This document shows, piece by piece, positions 16,276-25,199 of a stretch of DNA of 59,003 nt; positions within the stretch are counted from its first letter, which is position 1, and the number at the start of each line of letters is the position of its first letter. The position numbers and the translations under genes were made by a program. The stretch is from Gordonia rhizosphera NBRC 16068 (GTDB lineage Bacteria; Actinomycetota; Actinomycetes; Mycobacteriales; Mycobacteriaceae), in the NCBI RefSeq assembly GCF_000298195.1, contig NZ_BAHC01000186.1, forward strand, positions 1 through 59,003, read 5' to 3'. The notes beneath the pieces are model-generated. The model searched no databases and had not been told where the DNA came from. It saw only the letters and a list, made by a program, of their open reading frames with translations.

Positions 16276-17244
16276 ATGAAAGCTCAAGTGCTCACCGCAG
16301 AGAACGGCCCCTCCGCGCTGGAACTGACCGACGTCCCGGACCCGAAGCCTGCCGACGGGCAGGTTCTCGTCGACATCAAGTCCTGTGGCATCTGCTTCCC
16401 GGATCTGCTGATGAGTCAGGGCAAGTATCAGCTGCGGGTCCCGACGCCGTTCACCCCCGGCACCGAGGTCGCCGGAGTCGTGCGCGAGGCACCCGAGGGC
16501 TCGACGGTCAAGGTCGGTGACAAGGTGTTGGTGGCCTCCATCGTCGGCGGATTCGCCGAGCAGGTCGTTGCGGCACCCGAGCAACTGCTGCCGCTGCCGG
16601 AGGGACTGACCTTCGACCAGGGCGCCGCCATGGGCATCAACTACCAGACCGCCCTGTTCGCGCTCAAGGTCCGTGCGCAAACCGCTCCTGGCGAGGTCGT
16701 CGGTGTGCTCGGAGCGGCCGGCGGCGTCGGTACCGCGTCGATCATGGTGGCAAAGGCCATGGGCGCCAAGGTCATCGCCATCGTGCACCGAAAGGGCGCC
16801 GACGAATTGCTGCGCAGCGCGGGTGCCGACGAGATCGTGCAGCTCGAAGAGGGCTGGGGCGCCGAACTCAAGAAGATCGCACCTGAGGGCGTGGACGTGA
16901 TGATCGACCCGTCCGGCGGTGACGTGTTCGACGAGGCGCTGCGCCAGGTGGCCCCCGACGGCCGGTATGTGGTGATCGGCTTCGCCGCCGGCGGCATCCC
17001 GACGGTCAAGCTGAACCGGGTGCTGTTCCGCAACATCGCCGTCGTCGGCGCGGCCTGGGGTGAATATGTTCGCACGCACCCCGGCGTCCCGGAGCTGCTG
17101 CACGACGAGCTCACCGAGATGATCGCCGCGGGCATGAGCCCGCAGGTCAACGTCACCTACACCCTCGACGAACTGCCCAAGGCGTTGACCGACCTGGCCG
17201 AGGGGCGGATCCTGGGGAAGGCGGTCGTCAAGATCGCCGACTGA
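16276..17244 (+). CDS. NADPH:quinone oxidoreductase (zinc-free MDR)
   Basis: A 322-residue medium-chain dehydrogenase of the quinone-oxidoreductase subfamily. The N-terminal GroES-like domain (MKAQVLTAENGPSALELTDVP) lacks zinc-binding residues apart from the CGICFPD segment. The Rossmann domain carries GAAGGVG at 146-152. It probably reduces quinones or acts as an enoyl/crotonyl-type reductase with NADPH. ATG 16276 starts the conserved domain, so an upstream extension of the frame is not used. No operon partner on the 5-prime side; a hairpin repeat and the DUF2277 gene follow. Confidence 0.85.
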   Translation: MKAQVLTAENGPSALELTDVPDPKPADGQVLVDIKSCGICFPDLLMSQGKYQLRVPTPFTPGTEVAGVVREAPEGSTVKVGDKVLVASIVGGFAEQVVAAPEQLLPLPEGLTFDQGAAMGINYQTALFALKVRAQTAPGEVVGVLGAAGGVGTASIMVAKAMGAKVIAIVHRKGADELLRSAGADEIVQLEEGWGAELKKIAPEGVDVMIDPSGGDVFDEALRQVAPDGRYVVIGFAAGGIPTVKLNRVLFRNIAVVGAAWGEYVRTHPGVPELLHDELTEMIAAGMSPQVNVTYTLDELPKALTDLAEGRILGKAVVKIAD

Positions 17245-17272
17245 CCGACCAGCGATTGGGGTGCTCCCTGGC

Positions 17273-17316
17273 TGGTCGAGTAGCCGCGAACGAAGTGAGT
17301 GGCGTATCGAGACCAC
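17273..17316. repeat. GGTCGAGTA...GTATCGAG hairpin repeat, copy 2
   Basis: A 44-bp imperfect hairpin, TGGTCGAGTAGCCGCGA to GCGTATCGAGACCAC, between the quinone oxidoreductase and DUF2277 genes. Same family as 10395, 53274 and 53333. Confidence 0.78.
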
Positions 17317-17335
17317 GGACGAAGGAGAGCGCAGC

Positions 17336-17605
17336 ATGTGCCGCAACATCACCGAACTGCGTGGCCTGGAGCCCGCGGCGACCGACGAGGAGATCGAGGC
17401 GGCCGCGCGTCAGTACGTCCGCAAGGTCAGCGGTATCCGGCATCCCTCGGCTCTGGCCCACGACGCCTTCGAGGAGGCCGTGCAGCAGGTCACCGAGGCC
17501 ACACGTGCACTCCTCGAGGCGTTGCCGGAGCGACGCCAACCACCCAAGACCGTGCCGCCGCTACGCCGGCCGGAGGTGCGGGCGCGGATAGCCGCGCGGG
17601 GATAG
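17336..17605 (+). CDS. DUF2277 family protein
   Basis: An 89-residue protein starting MCRNITELRGLEPAATDEEI, the diagnostic opening of DUF2277. The conserved QYVRKVSGIRHPSA stretch follows at about 26-40, and the C-terminus is Pro/Arg-rich. Small conserved actinobacterial and proteobacterial protein of unknown role, predicted cytosolic. GGAG precedes the ATG, supporting this start. It is convergent with the amidohydrolase gene, only 13 bases apart. Confidence 0.85.
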   Translation: MCRNITELRGLEPAATDEEIEAAARQYVRKVSGIRHPSALAHDAFEEAVQQVTEATRALLEALPERRQPPKTVPPLRRPEVRARIAARG

Positions 17606-17618
17606 TACGCGCCGGTCG

Positions 17619-18542
17619 TCAGGCCGCGATGTCGAACAGCTTCGCCGCGTTGCGGTACACCGCGCCGCGCAGCCAGTCGTCACCGAGATCGAGACGTGCC
17701 AACGCCTCCAACCCGTGGGTGTACGGGTAGGGGATGTTCGGGAAGTCGCTGCCGAACAAGATCTTGTCGCCGATATCCTGCAGCCTCGGCAATGCATCCT
17801 TCGGGTACGGCCAGTCGGCTTCGGTGAAGTCGGTGAAGGACATCGTCGTATCGAGATACACGGACGGATGTTGTTCCGCGAGTTCGAGGAATTCGATGTA
17901 CTCGGTCGTCCCCATGTGCGCGATGATCAGCGGCAACGACGGAAAGCGATGCAGCAGCGTCCGAATCGGTTCGACTCCGGTGTAGCGGCCGGGCTCGGGA
18001 CCTGATCCGCAGTGGATGATGACCGGTACCTGGCTGTCGGCGATCTGCGACCACACACCGTCGAGGAGCGAGTCCAGCGGTGAGTAGTCGCCGACCTGGA
18101 TGTGGGATTTGAACACCCGGACGCCGCGCTGGATCGCGTGCGACACGTACTGCGGTGCTGACTCCTCGGGATAGAAGGTCGCTGTGGGCAGACAGTCGGG
18201 ATGGTGTGCGGCGAAGTCGGCGGCCCAGCCGTTGAGCCATTCGGCCATGTCGGCTTTGTGCGGGTAGACCAGTGAGGAGTACGCCCGAACCCCGAACTCC
18301 TGCAGAGTCGCGACCCGAAGATCCTCGGCGGCGCGATAGGTGATCGGCCATTCCTTGCCGAACCGCGGCCCGATGGAGTCGAAGTACGACCACACCTTGT
18401 CCATCACCGGCTTGGGCATGAAATGGGTGTGGACGTCGATCAGCCCGGGAAGCCCGAGACCCTGCCAGACGGCGCACGTGCGCGCGACCTCCTCCGGGCC
18501 GAAGGGTTCGGAGGCGTCAACCGGTGGACCCACTGTGTTCAC
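17619..18542 (-). CDS. Amidohydrolase-family metal-dependent hydrolase (Amidohydro_2)
   Basis: A 307-residue TIM-barrel amidohydrolase of the ACMSD/decarboxylase-like Amidohydro_2 group. His38 and His40 (DVHTHF) form the first metal site, VIIHCGSG and IIAHMGTTEY supply later His residues, and GSDFPN near the C-terminus supplies the metal-binding Asp. Members hydrolyse or decarboxylate aromatic and cyclic acids. It is divergent from the lipid operon across 238 bases that contain a KstR-like site and a TGGACA-type site, so it may share that control. Confidence 0.82.
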   Translation of the reverse strand: MNTVGPPVDASEPFGPEEVARTCAVWQGLGLPGLIDVHTHFMPKPVMDKVWSYFDSIGPRFGKEWPITYRAAEDLRVATLQEFGVRAYSSLVYPHKADMAEWLNGWAADFAAHHPDCLPTATFYPEESAPQYVSHAIQRGVRVFKSHIQVGDYSPLDSLLDGVWSQIADSQVPVIIHCGSGPEPGRYTGVEPIRTLLHRFPSLPLIIAHMGTTEYIEFLELAEQHPSVYLDTTMSFTDFTEADWPYPKDALPRLQDIGDKILFGSDFPNIPYPYTHGLEALARLDLGDDWLRGAVYRNAAKLFDIAA

Positions 18543-18642
18543 GGGTCCACGCTACCGCCACCTGTTCACACCTATATGCAAACGGGCATGCGGACGCCGC
18601 AAACGCGATATGACCTAGATCACTGTCCTGGCGAATCCCCAC

Positions 18643-18656
18643 TGAAACGTGTTCTA
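18643..18656. promoter_or_regulatory. KstR-like operator upstream of the lipid operon
   Basis: TGAAACGTGTTCTA fits the KstR consensus TNNAACNNGTTNNA at every fixed position. It lies between the divergent amidohydrolase and acyltransferase genes, 125 bases before the chosen acyltransferase ATG, and next to a TGGACA-type palindrome. Confidence 0.62.
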
Positions 18657-18673
18657 ATAAGATGCGAATGAAC

Positions 18674-18687
18674 CAGACAACTGTCCA
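18674..18687. promoter_or_regulatory. TGGACA-N2-TGTCCA-like operator (site 2)
   Basis: CAGACAACTGTCCA matches the shared palindrome at 10 of 12 fixed positions. An overlapping inverted repeat, ACTGTC-CA-GACAGT, follows directly. It is 94 bases upstream of the acyltransferase ATG. Confidence 0.55.
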
Positions 18688-18780
18688 GACAGTACTCTGG
18701 TTCACGTGAATCGCGGCTCGTCGACCAGTCGACCTCCGGGGTCTGTTCACGAATCACACGCCCGATCAGGAGTGAATGAG

Positions 18781-19578
18781 ATGGCCACTGGCGCTACCGA
18801 TTCCGGAACAGCAGGCATGAGCGTGATGCAGCAGCTCGTCCCGCTCATGAGTCTGTTCGTCAAGACCTACTTCCGGGCCGAGGTCCGCGGTGAGCAGCAC
18901 ATCCCCGACGACGGTGTGCTGATCGTGTCCAATCACTCTGGTGGCACCTTCAGCGTTGACATGCCGATGGTCGCGACGGCGTTCGCCGACCGCTTCGGTG
19001 CACCGCGCAATGTGCACACCATCGCCCACGACGTCATGTTCCTCGGGCCATTCGGTCCCGTCATGCGCGCATTCGGTCTGGTGCCCGGAAGTCGGGAGGG
19101 TGCGGTCGAGATCCTGCGCTCGGGCGAGAGTCTGCTGGTGTTCCCAGGCGGCGACCGGGACGCGATGCGCCCGACCCGTGACGGTGCCAAGATCGACTTC
19201 TACGGTCGTCAGGGGTACATCCGCACCGCGCTCGAAGCAGGGGTGAAGATCCTCCCGGTGGTGACCATCGGCGGGCAGGAGACCCAGCTCTACCTCAACG
19301 ACGGCACGGGCCTGGCCCGGTTCCTCCGCTTCGACAAAATGTTCCGCACCAAGAGTGCCCCGCTCACCCTGGGCTTTCCCTTCGGGCTGACCCCGAGTCT
19401 CCCACCGAATCTCCCGCTGCCGTCCAAGCTCGTCACCGAGATTCTCGAGCCCATCGACATCGAGGCCGAGTTCGGTCGTGACCCCGACATCGAGCAGGTC
19501 GACGAGATGGTGCGCAAGCGTATGCAGCACGCGCTCGACGGGCTCGCACGCGAGCGGCGTTTCCCGGTACTGGGCTGA
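18781..19578 (+). CDS. Lysophospholipid/MGAT-like acyltransferase (Rv1428c-like)
   Basis: A 265-residue acyltransferase of the LPLAT/MGAT-like group. SNHSGGTFSVD (His52 and Asp60) replaces the usual NHX4D motif, as in the mycobacterial subfamily; VFPGGDRDAMRP supplies the FPGG motif; a hydrophobic N-terminus suggests membrane association. It would acylate a glycerol- or alcohol-type acceptor from acyl-CoA. ATG 18781 is chosen because AGGAG sits 8 bases upstream; a GTG at 18706 opens the same frame. First gene of an operon matching M. tuberculosis Rv1428c, fadD12 and Rv1425, probably making wax esters or triacylglycerol. Confidence 0.83.
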   Translation: MATGATDSGTAGMSVMQQLVPLMSLFVKTYFRAEVRGEQHIPDDGVLIVSNHSGGTFSVDMPMVATAFADRFGAPRNVHTIAHDVMFLGPFGPVMRAFGLVPGSREGAVEILRSGESLLVFPGGDRDAMRPTRDGAKIDFYGRQGYIRTALEAGVKILPVVTIGGQETQLYLNDGTGLARFLRFDKMFRTKSAPLTLGFPFGLTPSLPPNLPLPSKLVTEILEPIDIEAEFGRDPDIEQVDEMVRKRMQHALDGLARERRFPVLG

Positions 19579-19588
19579 GGATTGGCCG

Positions 19589-21283
19589 ATGTCTGCAATG
19601 TCGCGACGTGTGAGGTCCTACGCCTGGTTGGTGCGGGTGCTGACCCGCGGCGGTGTGATCGGCCCGACCCGGCCCGACCGGATCGTCCGGATGGGGCGCG
19701 CCATGAAGCGGCAAGGTGGCGCCTCACCGATGAGCGGGATCGGGCTGGCCGCCGCCCGCAAACCCGACGCCACCGCACTCGTCGACGAGGCCGGCAGCCT
19801 CACCTGGGGTGACCTGGACCGACGGGGGGACGCGCTGGCCGTCGGCATCGCGTCGCTGACCGGCCGGCCGGTGCGGACCATCGCCGTGCTGTGCCGCAAC
19901 CACCGCGGCATCATCGAGGCGCTCACCGCCGGCACCCGCCTGGGCGCCGAGACGGTCTTGCTGAATACCGGATTCGCGGGCCCGCAGCTGGCCGACGTGA
20001 TCGGCCAGGAGAGTGTCGACCTGCTGATCGTCGACGACGAGTTCGGCGAACTCGTCGAGGTGGCCGTCGCGGCCAACCCATCCCTGCGGTGCCTGCGCGC
20101 CTGGACCGAACCCGACACGGTCGCGATGTCGCCGGCCCGGCGCTCCGCGGATGTCGGCACCATCGACGAGTTCATCGTCGCCCACCGCGGTGACCACCCG
20201 GCACCCGTCACCCGGGCCGGTCGCATCGTCCTGCTGACCTCCGGCACCACCGGTACCCCGAAGGGTGCGCGCCGGGGCGGCAGCACGGATGTCGCCTCGC
20301 TGGCCGCGGTGCTGGACCGGATTCCCTGGCGCGGCGGGCAGTCCACGGTGATCGCCGCACCCGTGTTTCACGCGTGGGGTTTCGGCCAGGTCGCGATCGC
20401 GGCGGCGGTGACCAGCACGATGATCATGCAGCGCCGGTTCGATCCGGTGGGCACCCTCGATCTCGTGCGGCGCTACGGCGCGACGGGGCTGGCCGTGGTC
20501 CCGGTGATGCTGGAACGCATCATGGACCTCCCACCCGCCGAACTCGACGCCCGCCCGATGCCCACGCTGCGCTTCGTGACCGCGAGCGGCTCCCGGATGC
20601 GGACGGACGCACTCATCGCCTTCATGGACCGTTTCGGCGACATCGTCTACAACAGCTACAACGCCACCGAGGCGGGCCTCATCAGCACCGCCGTGCCGGT
20701 GGATCTGAGGGCGGCACCGGAGACGGCCGGACGTCCACTCACCGGGACCCGCGTGCGTCTGCTCGACGACGACGGACGCGAGGTCCCGGCCGGCGGTACC
20801 GGCCGCATCGTGGTCGCCAGCAATTCCGGCTTCGACGGTTACACCAGCGCCGACACCACCAAGGAATACGCCGACGGATACATGATCTCCGGGGATGTCG
20901 GCCGTTGCGACACCGCCGGCCGCCTCTTCGTCGTCGGACGGGACGACGAGATGATCGTCTCCGGTGGCGAGAATGTCTTCCCCTTGGAGGTCGAGCAGGT
21001 ACTCGACGCGCATCCGGCGATCCTGGAGTCCGCGGTCGTCGGGGTCGACGACGAGCGTTTCGGTCAGCGTCTGGTCGCGTACGCGGTCACCCGTCCCGAC
21101 GCGGTGATCACCGCGGAGGAACTACAGGCCCACATCAAGAGCGAACTCGCCGGTTACAAGGTGCCGCGTGAGATCCACTTCCTGCCGCAACTGCCACGCA
21201 ACGCGACCGGCAAGGTCCTGAAGAAATCACTGCCCGAGACCGTGTCGACGCACGCGGCCGGCAACCCGGAACAGGAGCCCTGA
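19589..21283 (+). CDS. fadD12: Long-chain acyl-CoA synthetase, FadD12-like
   Basis: A 564-residue ANL-superfamily adenylating enzyme. LLTSGTTGTPKG at about 215-226 is the AMP/ATP P-loop, YNATEAG is the adenine-binding motif, YMISGDVGR contains the hinge-side Asp, and RNATGKVLKK near the C-terminus holds the catalytic Lys. It converts a fatty or other carboxylic acid, ATP and CoA to acyl-CoA. A basic, hydrophobic 40-residue N-terminal extension precedes the domain. Order and sequence match FadD12 (Rv1427c). The WS/DGAT gene starts six bases after it. Confidence 0.85.
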   Translation: MSAMSRRVRSYAWLVRVLTRGGVIGPTRPDRIVRMGRAMKRQGGASPMSGIGLAAARKPDATALVDEAGSLTWGDLDRRGDALAVGIASLTGRPVRTIAVLCRNHRGIIEALTAGTRLGAETVLLNTGFAGPQLADVIGQESVDLLIVDDEFGELVEVAVAANPSLRCLRAWTEPDTVAMSPARRSADVGTIDEFIVAHRGDHPAPVTRAGRIVLLTSGTTGTPKGARRGGSTDVASLAAVLDRIPWRGGQSTVIAAPVFHAWGFGQVAIAAAVTSTMIMQRRFDPVGTLDLVRRYGATGLAVVPVMLERIMDLPPAELDARPMPTLRFVTASGSRMRTDALIAFMDRFGDIVYNSYNATEAGLISTAVPVDLRAAPETAGRPLTGTRVRLLDDDGREVPAGGTGRIVVASNSGFDGYTSADTTKEYADGYMISGDVGRCDTAGRLFVVGRDDEMIVSGGENVFPLEVEQVLDAHPAILESAVVGVDDERFGQRLVAYAVTRPDAVITAEELQAHIKSELAGYKVPREIHFLPQLPRNATGKVLKKSLPETVSTHAAGNPEQEP

Positions 21284-21288
21284 GCATC

Positions 21289-22707
21289 ATGGAGCGGTTG
21301 ACTGGGCCCGATGCCCTCATGCTGAACATGGAGAACGCGCACACCCCGATGCACACGCTCAAGGTGGCGATTCTCGACTCGACCCGGCGTGGTCGGGCGA
21401 TCACCGTGGACGAGTTGGTGACGACGCTGCCGGGCTATCTCGGGCTGTTCCCGCGCGCGACGCAACGCATCGAATGGGTGCCCGGGTGCGGTGCGCGCCC
21501 GTTCTGGGTTCCCGACGAGGATTTCGACATCTCCGCGCACATCGACGAGTTCACCCTCGATGCGCCCGGCGGACGCGATGTGCTCGACGCGCTGCTGTCC
21601 GAGCTGGCCGTCCGGCAGCTCGATCGCACCCGACCGCTGTGGGCCATCACCCTGGTACACGGTCTCGCCAACGGAACTCAGGCCGTCGTGGTTCGCGTGC
21701 ACCACGCCGTTGCCGACGGTGTGGCGGCTCTGAACGTGCTCATGGGCGCCACGGCCGAGGAGGGCGAGACTCCCGTGCGGGTGGCCGTCGATCCGGCAGC
21801 GCGGGCCCCCGGGTCCCGGGTGTTGCGCCGCGCGCTGCGGCGCGACAAGTGGCGGCAGTTCACCGGTATACCGGCTCTCGTGCGCGACCAGGTCGCCGGG
21901 CTCATGACGACTCGCACGGTGAACGATGCGCATCTGCACCCGCGCCCACTCGGTGCCCGGCGCACGAGCTTCAACTCACCCAGCGCCGATCGTCGCGTTT
22001 GTGCCAGTGGTTCGGTTCCGTTCGCAGCGCTGCAGCAGGTCGCGGTCGCGACCGGCACGACCGTGAACGGTGCGCTGCACGGGATCATCGCCGGCGCCAT
22101 GCGCGCGGAGTTCCTGGCTCGCGGCGACGACCTCTCGCGCCCGACGGTTGCCGTGTTCGGAGTGGCCGCTGATGTGGCTTCGCCCCGCACCGGCGGAAAC
22201 GAGATCGCTACCGCCGCAACTTACCTGCGCACCGACATCGAGGACCCGGTGGTGCGGGTGGTGGAGACCGCGGCGAGTTGCTCGGCGGCGGTCGCGAAGC
22301 GGCGAGCGATCGGATTCGAGCTCACCAGCAGTGTCACCGGCTACACCGGACGTCTGGGGCCGATCTTCCGTGAGCTCATGGCACACCACATGCCCCGCGT
22401 GCCCAACAACATCACCACGGCCAATCTGCCCGGGCCGCGCTCCACCCGGTGGATCGGCGACATCGAGGTGGTCGATTGGATCTCGTTCGCGCTCGCGATC
22501 GCACCGGCCGACGTCAACCTCACCACCTACAGCTATGCGGGGTCGATGAACTTCGGCCTCGTGGCCACTCCCGAATCGATGCCCGATCCCGCAGGGTTCC
22601 TGCGGCGGCTGACGGCGGCGCTCGAGGAGGTACGCGCGGCCCTCGCCGCCGACGCCCATGCCGCCGACGAGGCCCCACGGGTGATGGCGAGCCAGGACAT
22701 GACGTGA
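21289..22707 (+). CDS. Wax ester synthase/diacylglycerol acyltransferase (Rv1425-like)
   Basis: A 472-residue bifunctional WS/DGAT. The catalytic motif HHAVADG (His138, His139, Asp143) fits HHxxxDG. It opens MERLTGPDALMLNMENAHTPMH, typical of the family, and carries the C-terminal NLPGPR segment. It esterifies acyl-CoA with a long-chain alcohol or diacylglycerol, probably at the membrane or lipid droplet. Neighbours supply acyl-CoA (FadD12-like) and an acylated acceptor (acyltransferase). Its stop overlaps the next gene (GTGA). Confidence 0.9.
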   Translation: MERLTGPDALMLNMENAHTPMHTLKVAILDSTRRGRAITVDELVTTLPGYLGLFPRATQRIEWVPGCGARPFWVPDEDFDISAHIDEFTLDAPGGRDVLDALLSELAVRQLDRTRPLWAITLVHGLANGTQAVVVRVHHAVADGVAALNVLMGATAEEGETPVRVAVDPAARAPGSRVLRRALRRDKWRQFTGIPALVRDQVAGLMTTRTVNDAHLHPRPLGARRTSFNSPSADRRVCASGSVPFAALQQVAVATGTTVNGALHGIIAGAMRAEFLARGDDLSRPTVAVFGVAADVASPRTGGNEIATAATYLRTDIEDPVVRVVETAASCSAAVAKRRAIGFELTSSVTGYTGRLGPIFRELMAHHMPRVPNNITTANLPGPRSTRWIGDIEVVDWISFALAIAPADVNLTTYSYAGSMNFGLVATPESMPDPAGFLRRLTAALEEVRAALAADAHAADEAPRVMASQDMT

Positions 22708-23840
22708 CCGATTGGGATACCGCGGCAACGCGGTTGGGCCTGTTCGCGGATGTCCTGCCCCGAGCGGTCGCCAGTGCGCGCGCGGCCGGTCAGGGTGACC
22801 TCGCCGCGGGACTGCCGGCTTCGACCTTCGGACCACGAACGGTGACCGAGGCGGCCCTCGATGAGTTCTTCATCGCGGTCAACGCGGCGGTTCGGCACAT
22901 GCCGTCCACCGTCGACGTGAGCGCATCGATCGACCGGTGCGCGACGGTGGCCGACGAGATCGCCGGGCTCGGCATCGCCGGGGCCAACGTCGCACAGCCC
23001 GTACCCGAGATCGTCGGGCGCCGCCGGAAGGTGTTCGGCGCCACCGGGTATCACCACATCGATTTCCGGGCAGACATCCGGCTGCCGGGTTCGCTCGCCG
23101 AACTCGACCCGTATGAGGCCTCGACCGCATCGGTGCGGGTGCTGGCGTCGGGTACCGCCCGCCGGCCCTGGCTGATCTGGGTGCACGGCGCCGCCCAGGG
23201 GCGCCCCGATGACCTCTACGCGTTCCGGGCGGCCCACCTGCACCGTCGTCTGGGCTACAACGTGGTGTTTCCGGTGCTACCTGCCCATGGGGTGCGGCGC
23301 CACCGGTCGCTGGCCTACCCAGGGCTCGATCCACTCACCAACGTGTCGGTGACGCTGAGGGCGATCGCGGAGGTTCGTGCGCTGGTGAGCTGGATCGCGA
23401 CCCACGACCCCAGCGAGATCTCGATCGTCGGTACGTCGCTGGGCGGCCCGGTCGCGGCGATGGTGGCGGGACTCGAGGATCAGATCGGATCGGTCCTCGC
23501 GGTGGTCCCGATGCTCGATATGCATGCGACTCTCGCTCACCATATGTCGCGCGGCGGCTCGCGGGGTGCCGCGATGGCGATTCTCATGCGCTCGCCGGCG
23601 GTTCGTGCCGTGTCCTCGGTGATCGACCCGCTGGGTGTGGAGCCCGCCGCGGTACCGGATCGCCGGATGGTCATCGGCGCTCTCAACGATCGCGTCACCT
23701 CCGTCGCCGCGGCCCGGCGCCTCCATGCGCACTGGGGAGGCCGCGTGCACTGGTACCGGGGAAGCCATGTGGGTCAAGCGTTCTCCGCCAACGTCCGTAC
23801 CGTGACCGATCGGTTTCTGCGTCTCGCCCCACCGGCATGA
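22704..23840 (+). CDS. Alpha/beta hydrolase, Rv1426c/LipO-like position
   Basis: A 378-residue alpha/beta hydrolase with a long N-terminal helical part (about 1-150), then the core: IWVHGAAQGRPDD (oxyanion region), nucleophile elbow GTSLGG with Ser245, and a late GSHVGQAF with the probable catalytic His. Likely an esterase or lipase acting on lipids made by the preceding genes; in M. tuberculosis the corresponding position is occupied by lipO. The GTG start overlaps the WS/DGAT stop. Last gene of the operon. Confidence 0.8.
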   Translation: MTDWDTAATRLGLFADVLPRAVASARAAGQGDLAAGLPASTFGPRTVTEAALDEFFIAVNAAVRHMPSTVDVSASIDRCATVADEIAGLGIAGANVAQPVPEIVGRRRKVFGATGYHHIDFRADIRLPGSLAELDPYEASTASVRVLASGTARRPWLIWVHGAAQGRPDDLYAFRAAHLHRRLGYNVVFPVLPAHGVRRHRSLAYPGLDPLTNVSVTLRAIAEVRALVSWIATHDPSEISIVGTSLGGPVAAMVAGLEDQIGSVLAVVPMLDMHATLAHHMSRGGSRGAAMAILMRSPAVRAVSSVIDPLGVEPAAVPDRRMVIGALNDRVTSVAAARRLHAHWGGRVHWYRGSHVGQAFSANVRTVTDRFLRLAPPA

Positions 23841-23913
23841 GGCCTCGAAATCGGTTGGGTGGGCACGCCGAATGCGGAGCCGATGGTCAGTGTATTCATG
23901 CCGGACCGAGCCG

Positions 23914-23942
23914 TTGACAACTGGTGTACACGTGTCTAGCCT
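23914..23942 (+). promoter_or_regulatory. Promoter of the zinc alcohol dehydrogenase gene
   Basis: TTGACA (23914-23919) and TAGCCT (23937-23942) are spaced by 17 bp, a good SigA-type promoter. The TGGACA-type palindrome at 23925-23938 lies between and overlaps the -10, so binding there would block RNA polymerase. The ATG is about 80 bases downstream. Confidence 0.6.
23925..23938. promoter_or_regulatory. TGGACA-N2-TGTCCA-like operator (site 3)
   Basis: TGTACACGTGTCTA matches the shared palindrome at 10 of 12 fixed positions and contains ACACGTGT. It overlaps the promoter of the zinc alcohol dehydrogenase. Confidence 0.55.
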
Positions 23943-24021
23943 TGCGTCTATATAGTGCTGGTCACGATGGTTCGGCGGCACCGATCCGAGTCGACCGATC
24001 CCGAAAAGGGGGCGCAGAGCA

Positions 24022-25095
24022 ATGACACCAACGATGATGGCGATGAGTCTGCGTGACGGCCAGCTGGCGATTCGCCAGATCCCCCACCCGACCCCGTCGT
24101 CGGGGCAGATCCTGGTCCGGACCCTGGCGTGCGCGATCTGCGCATCCGACCACCACTACATGGACCACCCCGAGATCGCCGCCAGTGATCGTTCGAGAAT
24201 GCGTGTGCTCGCTCCTGAGTCGGATGTCGTGATGGGACATGAGTTCTGCGGCGAGATCGTCGAATACGGTCCGGACACCAAGAAGGAGTGGCCCATCGGA
24301 AGCCGCATCACCGCGACCCCGGCCCTGTTCACCGACGGCGAGTTGCGGATCATCGGGATGGCGCCCGACGCGCCGGGTGCCTTCGGTGAATACTTCCTCG
24401 TCTCCGAGGGATTCGCCCGACCGCTACCCGAGACGATCCCCCCGGAGAATCTGTCGCTCATCGACGCGATAGCCGTCGGCTGGTACTACACCGGTCTGGG
24501 AACCGAGGATCCCGCCGCGGTTCCGCTCGTCGTCGGACTCGGCGCGATCGGCCTGTCCGCCGTTGTCGCGCTGCACCAGCGCGGCGTCCCGCACATCGTC
24601 GCCGCCGACTTCAGCGACAGTCGTCGGGCCCTGGCGCAGAGTCTGGGCGCAGACACCGTCGTCGATCCCGCCATCGAGTCGCCCTTTGCTGCCTGGCGTC
24701 GGGTGGCGTGGGGGACCGACGAGGACATCGTCGACCGAATCCGATTGGCCGGGCTACCGAAATGCGTGGTATACGAGTGCTCGGGAGCAGAAGGCGTCCT
24801 CGCCGACGTCATCGAGCAGTGCGCGATCGGTACCAGGATTCTCACGGCCGGCGGCCCGGCCGAGGACGTGATCCCGACCGATGTCGCACACCTGAAAGGC
24901 GTCAACCTGCAGTTCGGGGGTGGGCCGGACCCGTCGGACTGGTTCGAGATGTGTGATCTCGTCGCGAGCGGTCAGGTCGACACGGGCCCGCTGGTGGGCG
25001 AGGTGGTCGGCTTCGACGGTCTCGTCGATGCCTTCGAGCGGGCGCGCTCGTCCGCGGCGCCGCCGCGCATCGTGTTCCGGCCGGACGCGGGATGA
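24022..25095 (+). CDS. Zinc-dependent alcohol dehydrogenase (MDR)
   Basis: A 357-residue medium-chain dehydrogenase. Cys40 (CAICASDHH) and His73/Glu74 (GHEF) form the catalytic zinc site. The four-Cys structural zinc lobe is absent, unlike the second alcohol dehydrogenase at 48.2 kb. The Rossmann domain follows near residue 170 (VVGLGAIGLSAV). It oxidises an alcohol to an aldehyde or ketone with NAD(P). A purine-rich AAAAGGGGG precedes the ATG. The gene is followed by a decayed SDR and probably belongs to the same regulon as the seven-gene operon through site 3. Confidence 0.85.
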   Translation: MTPTMMAMSLRDGQLAIRQIPHPTPSSGQILVRTLACAICASDHHYMDHPEIAASDRSRMRVLAPESDVVMGHEFCGEIVEYGPDTKKEWPIGSRITATPALFTDGELRIIGMAPDAPGAFGEYFLVSEGFARPLPETIPPENLSLIDAIAVGWYYTGLGTEDPAAVPLVVGLGAIGLSAVVALHQRGVPHIVAADFSDSRRALAQSLGADTVVDPAIESPFAAWRRVAWGTDEDIVDRIRLAGLPKCVVYECSGAEGVLADVIEQCAIGTRILTAGGPAEDVIPTDVAHLKGVNLQFGGGPDPSDWFEMCDLVASGQVDTGPLVGEVVGFDGLVDAFERARSSAAPPRIVFRPDAG

Positions 25096-25199
25096 GTTGT
25101 GAGAATGGCTGATTCAACAGCCTCGGATGCCGTCGACCCGGATTCGGCGGACCACCGAGGACATCAGGGTCGGCCTGCTGGCCTACGCCGCCGCCGCGG

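Noticed and set aside
18706..18780. GTG at 18706 as start of the acyltransferase
   Set aside because: The ATG at 18781 has AGGAG at good spacing and begins nearer the conserved domain.
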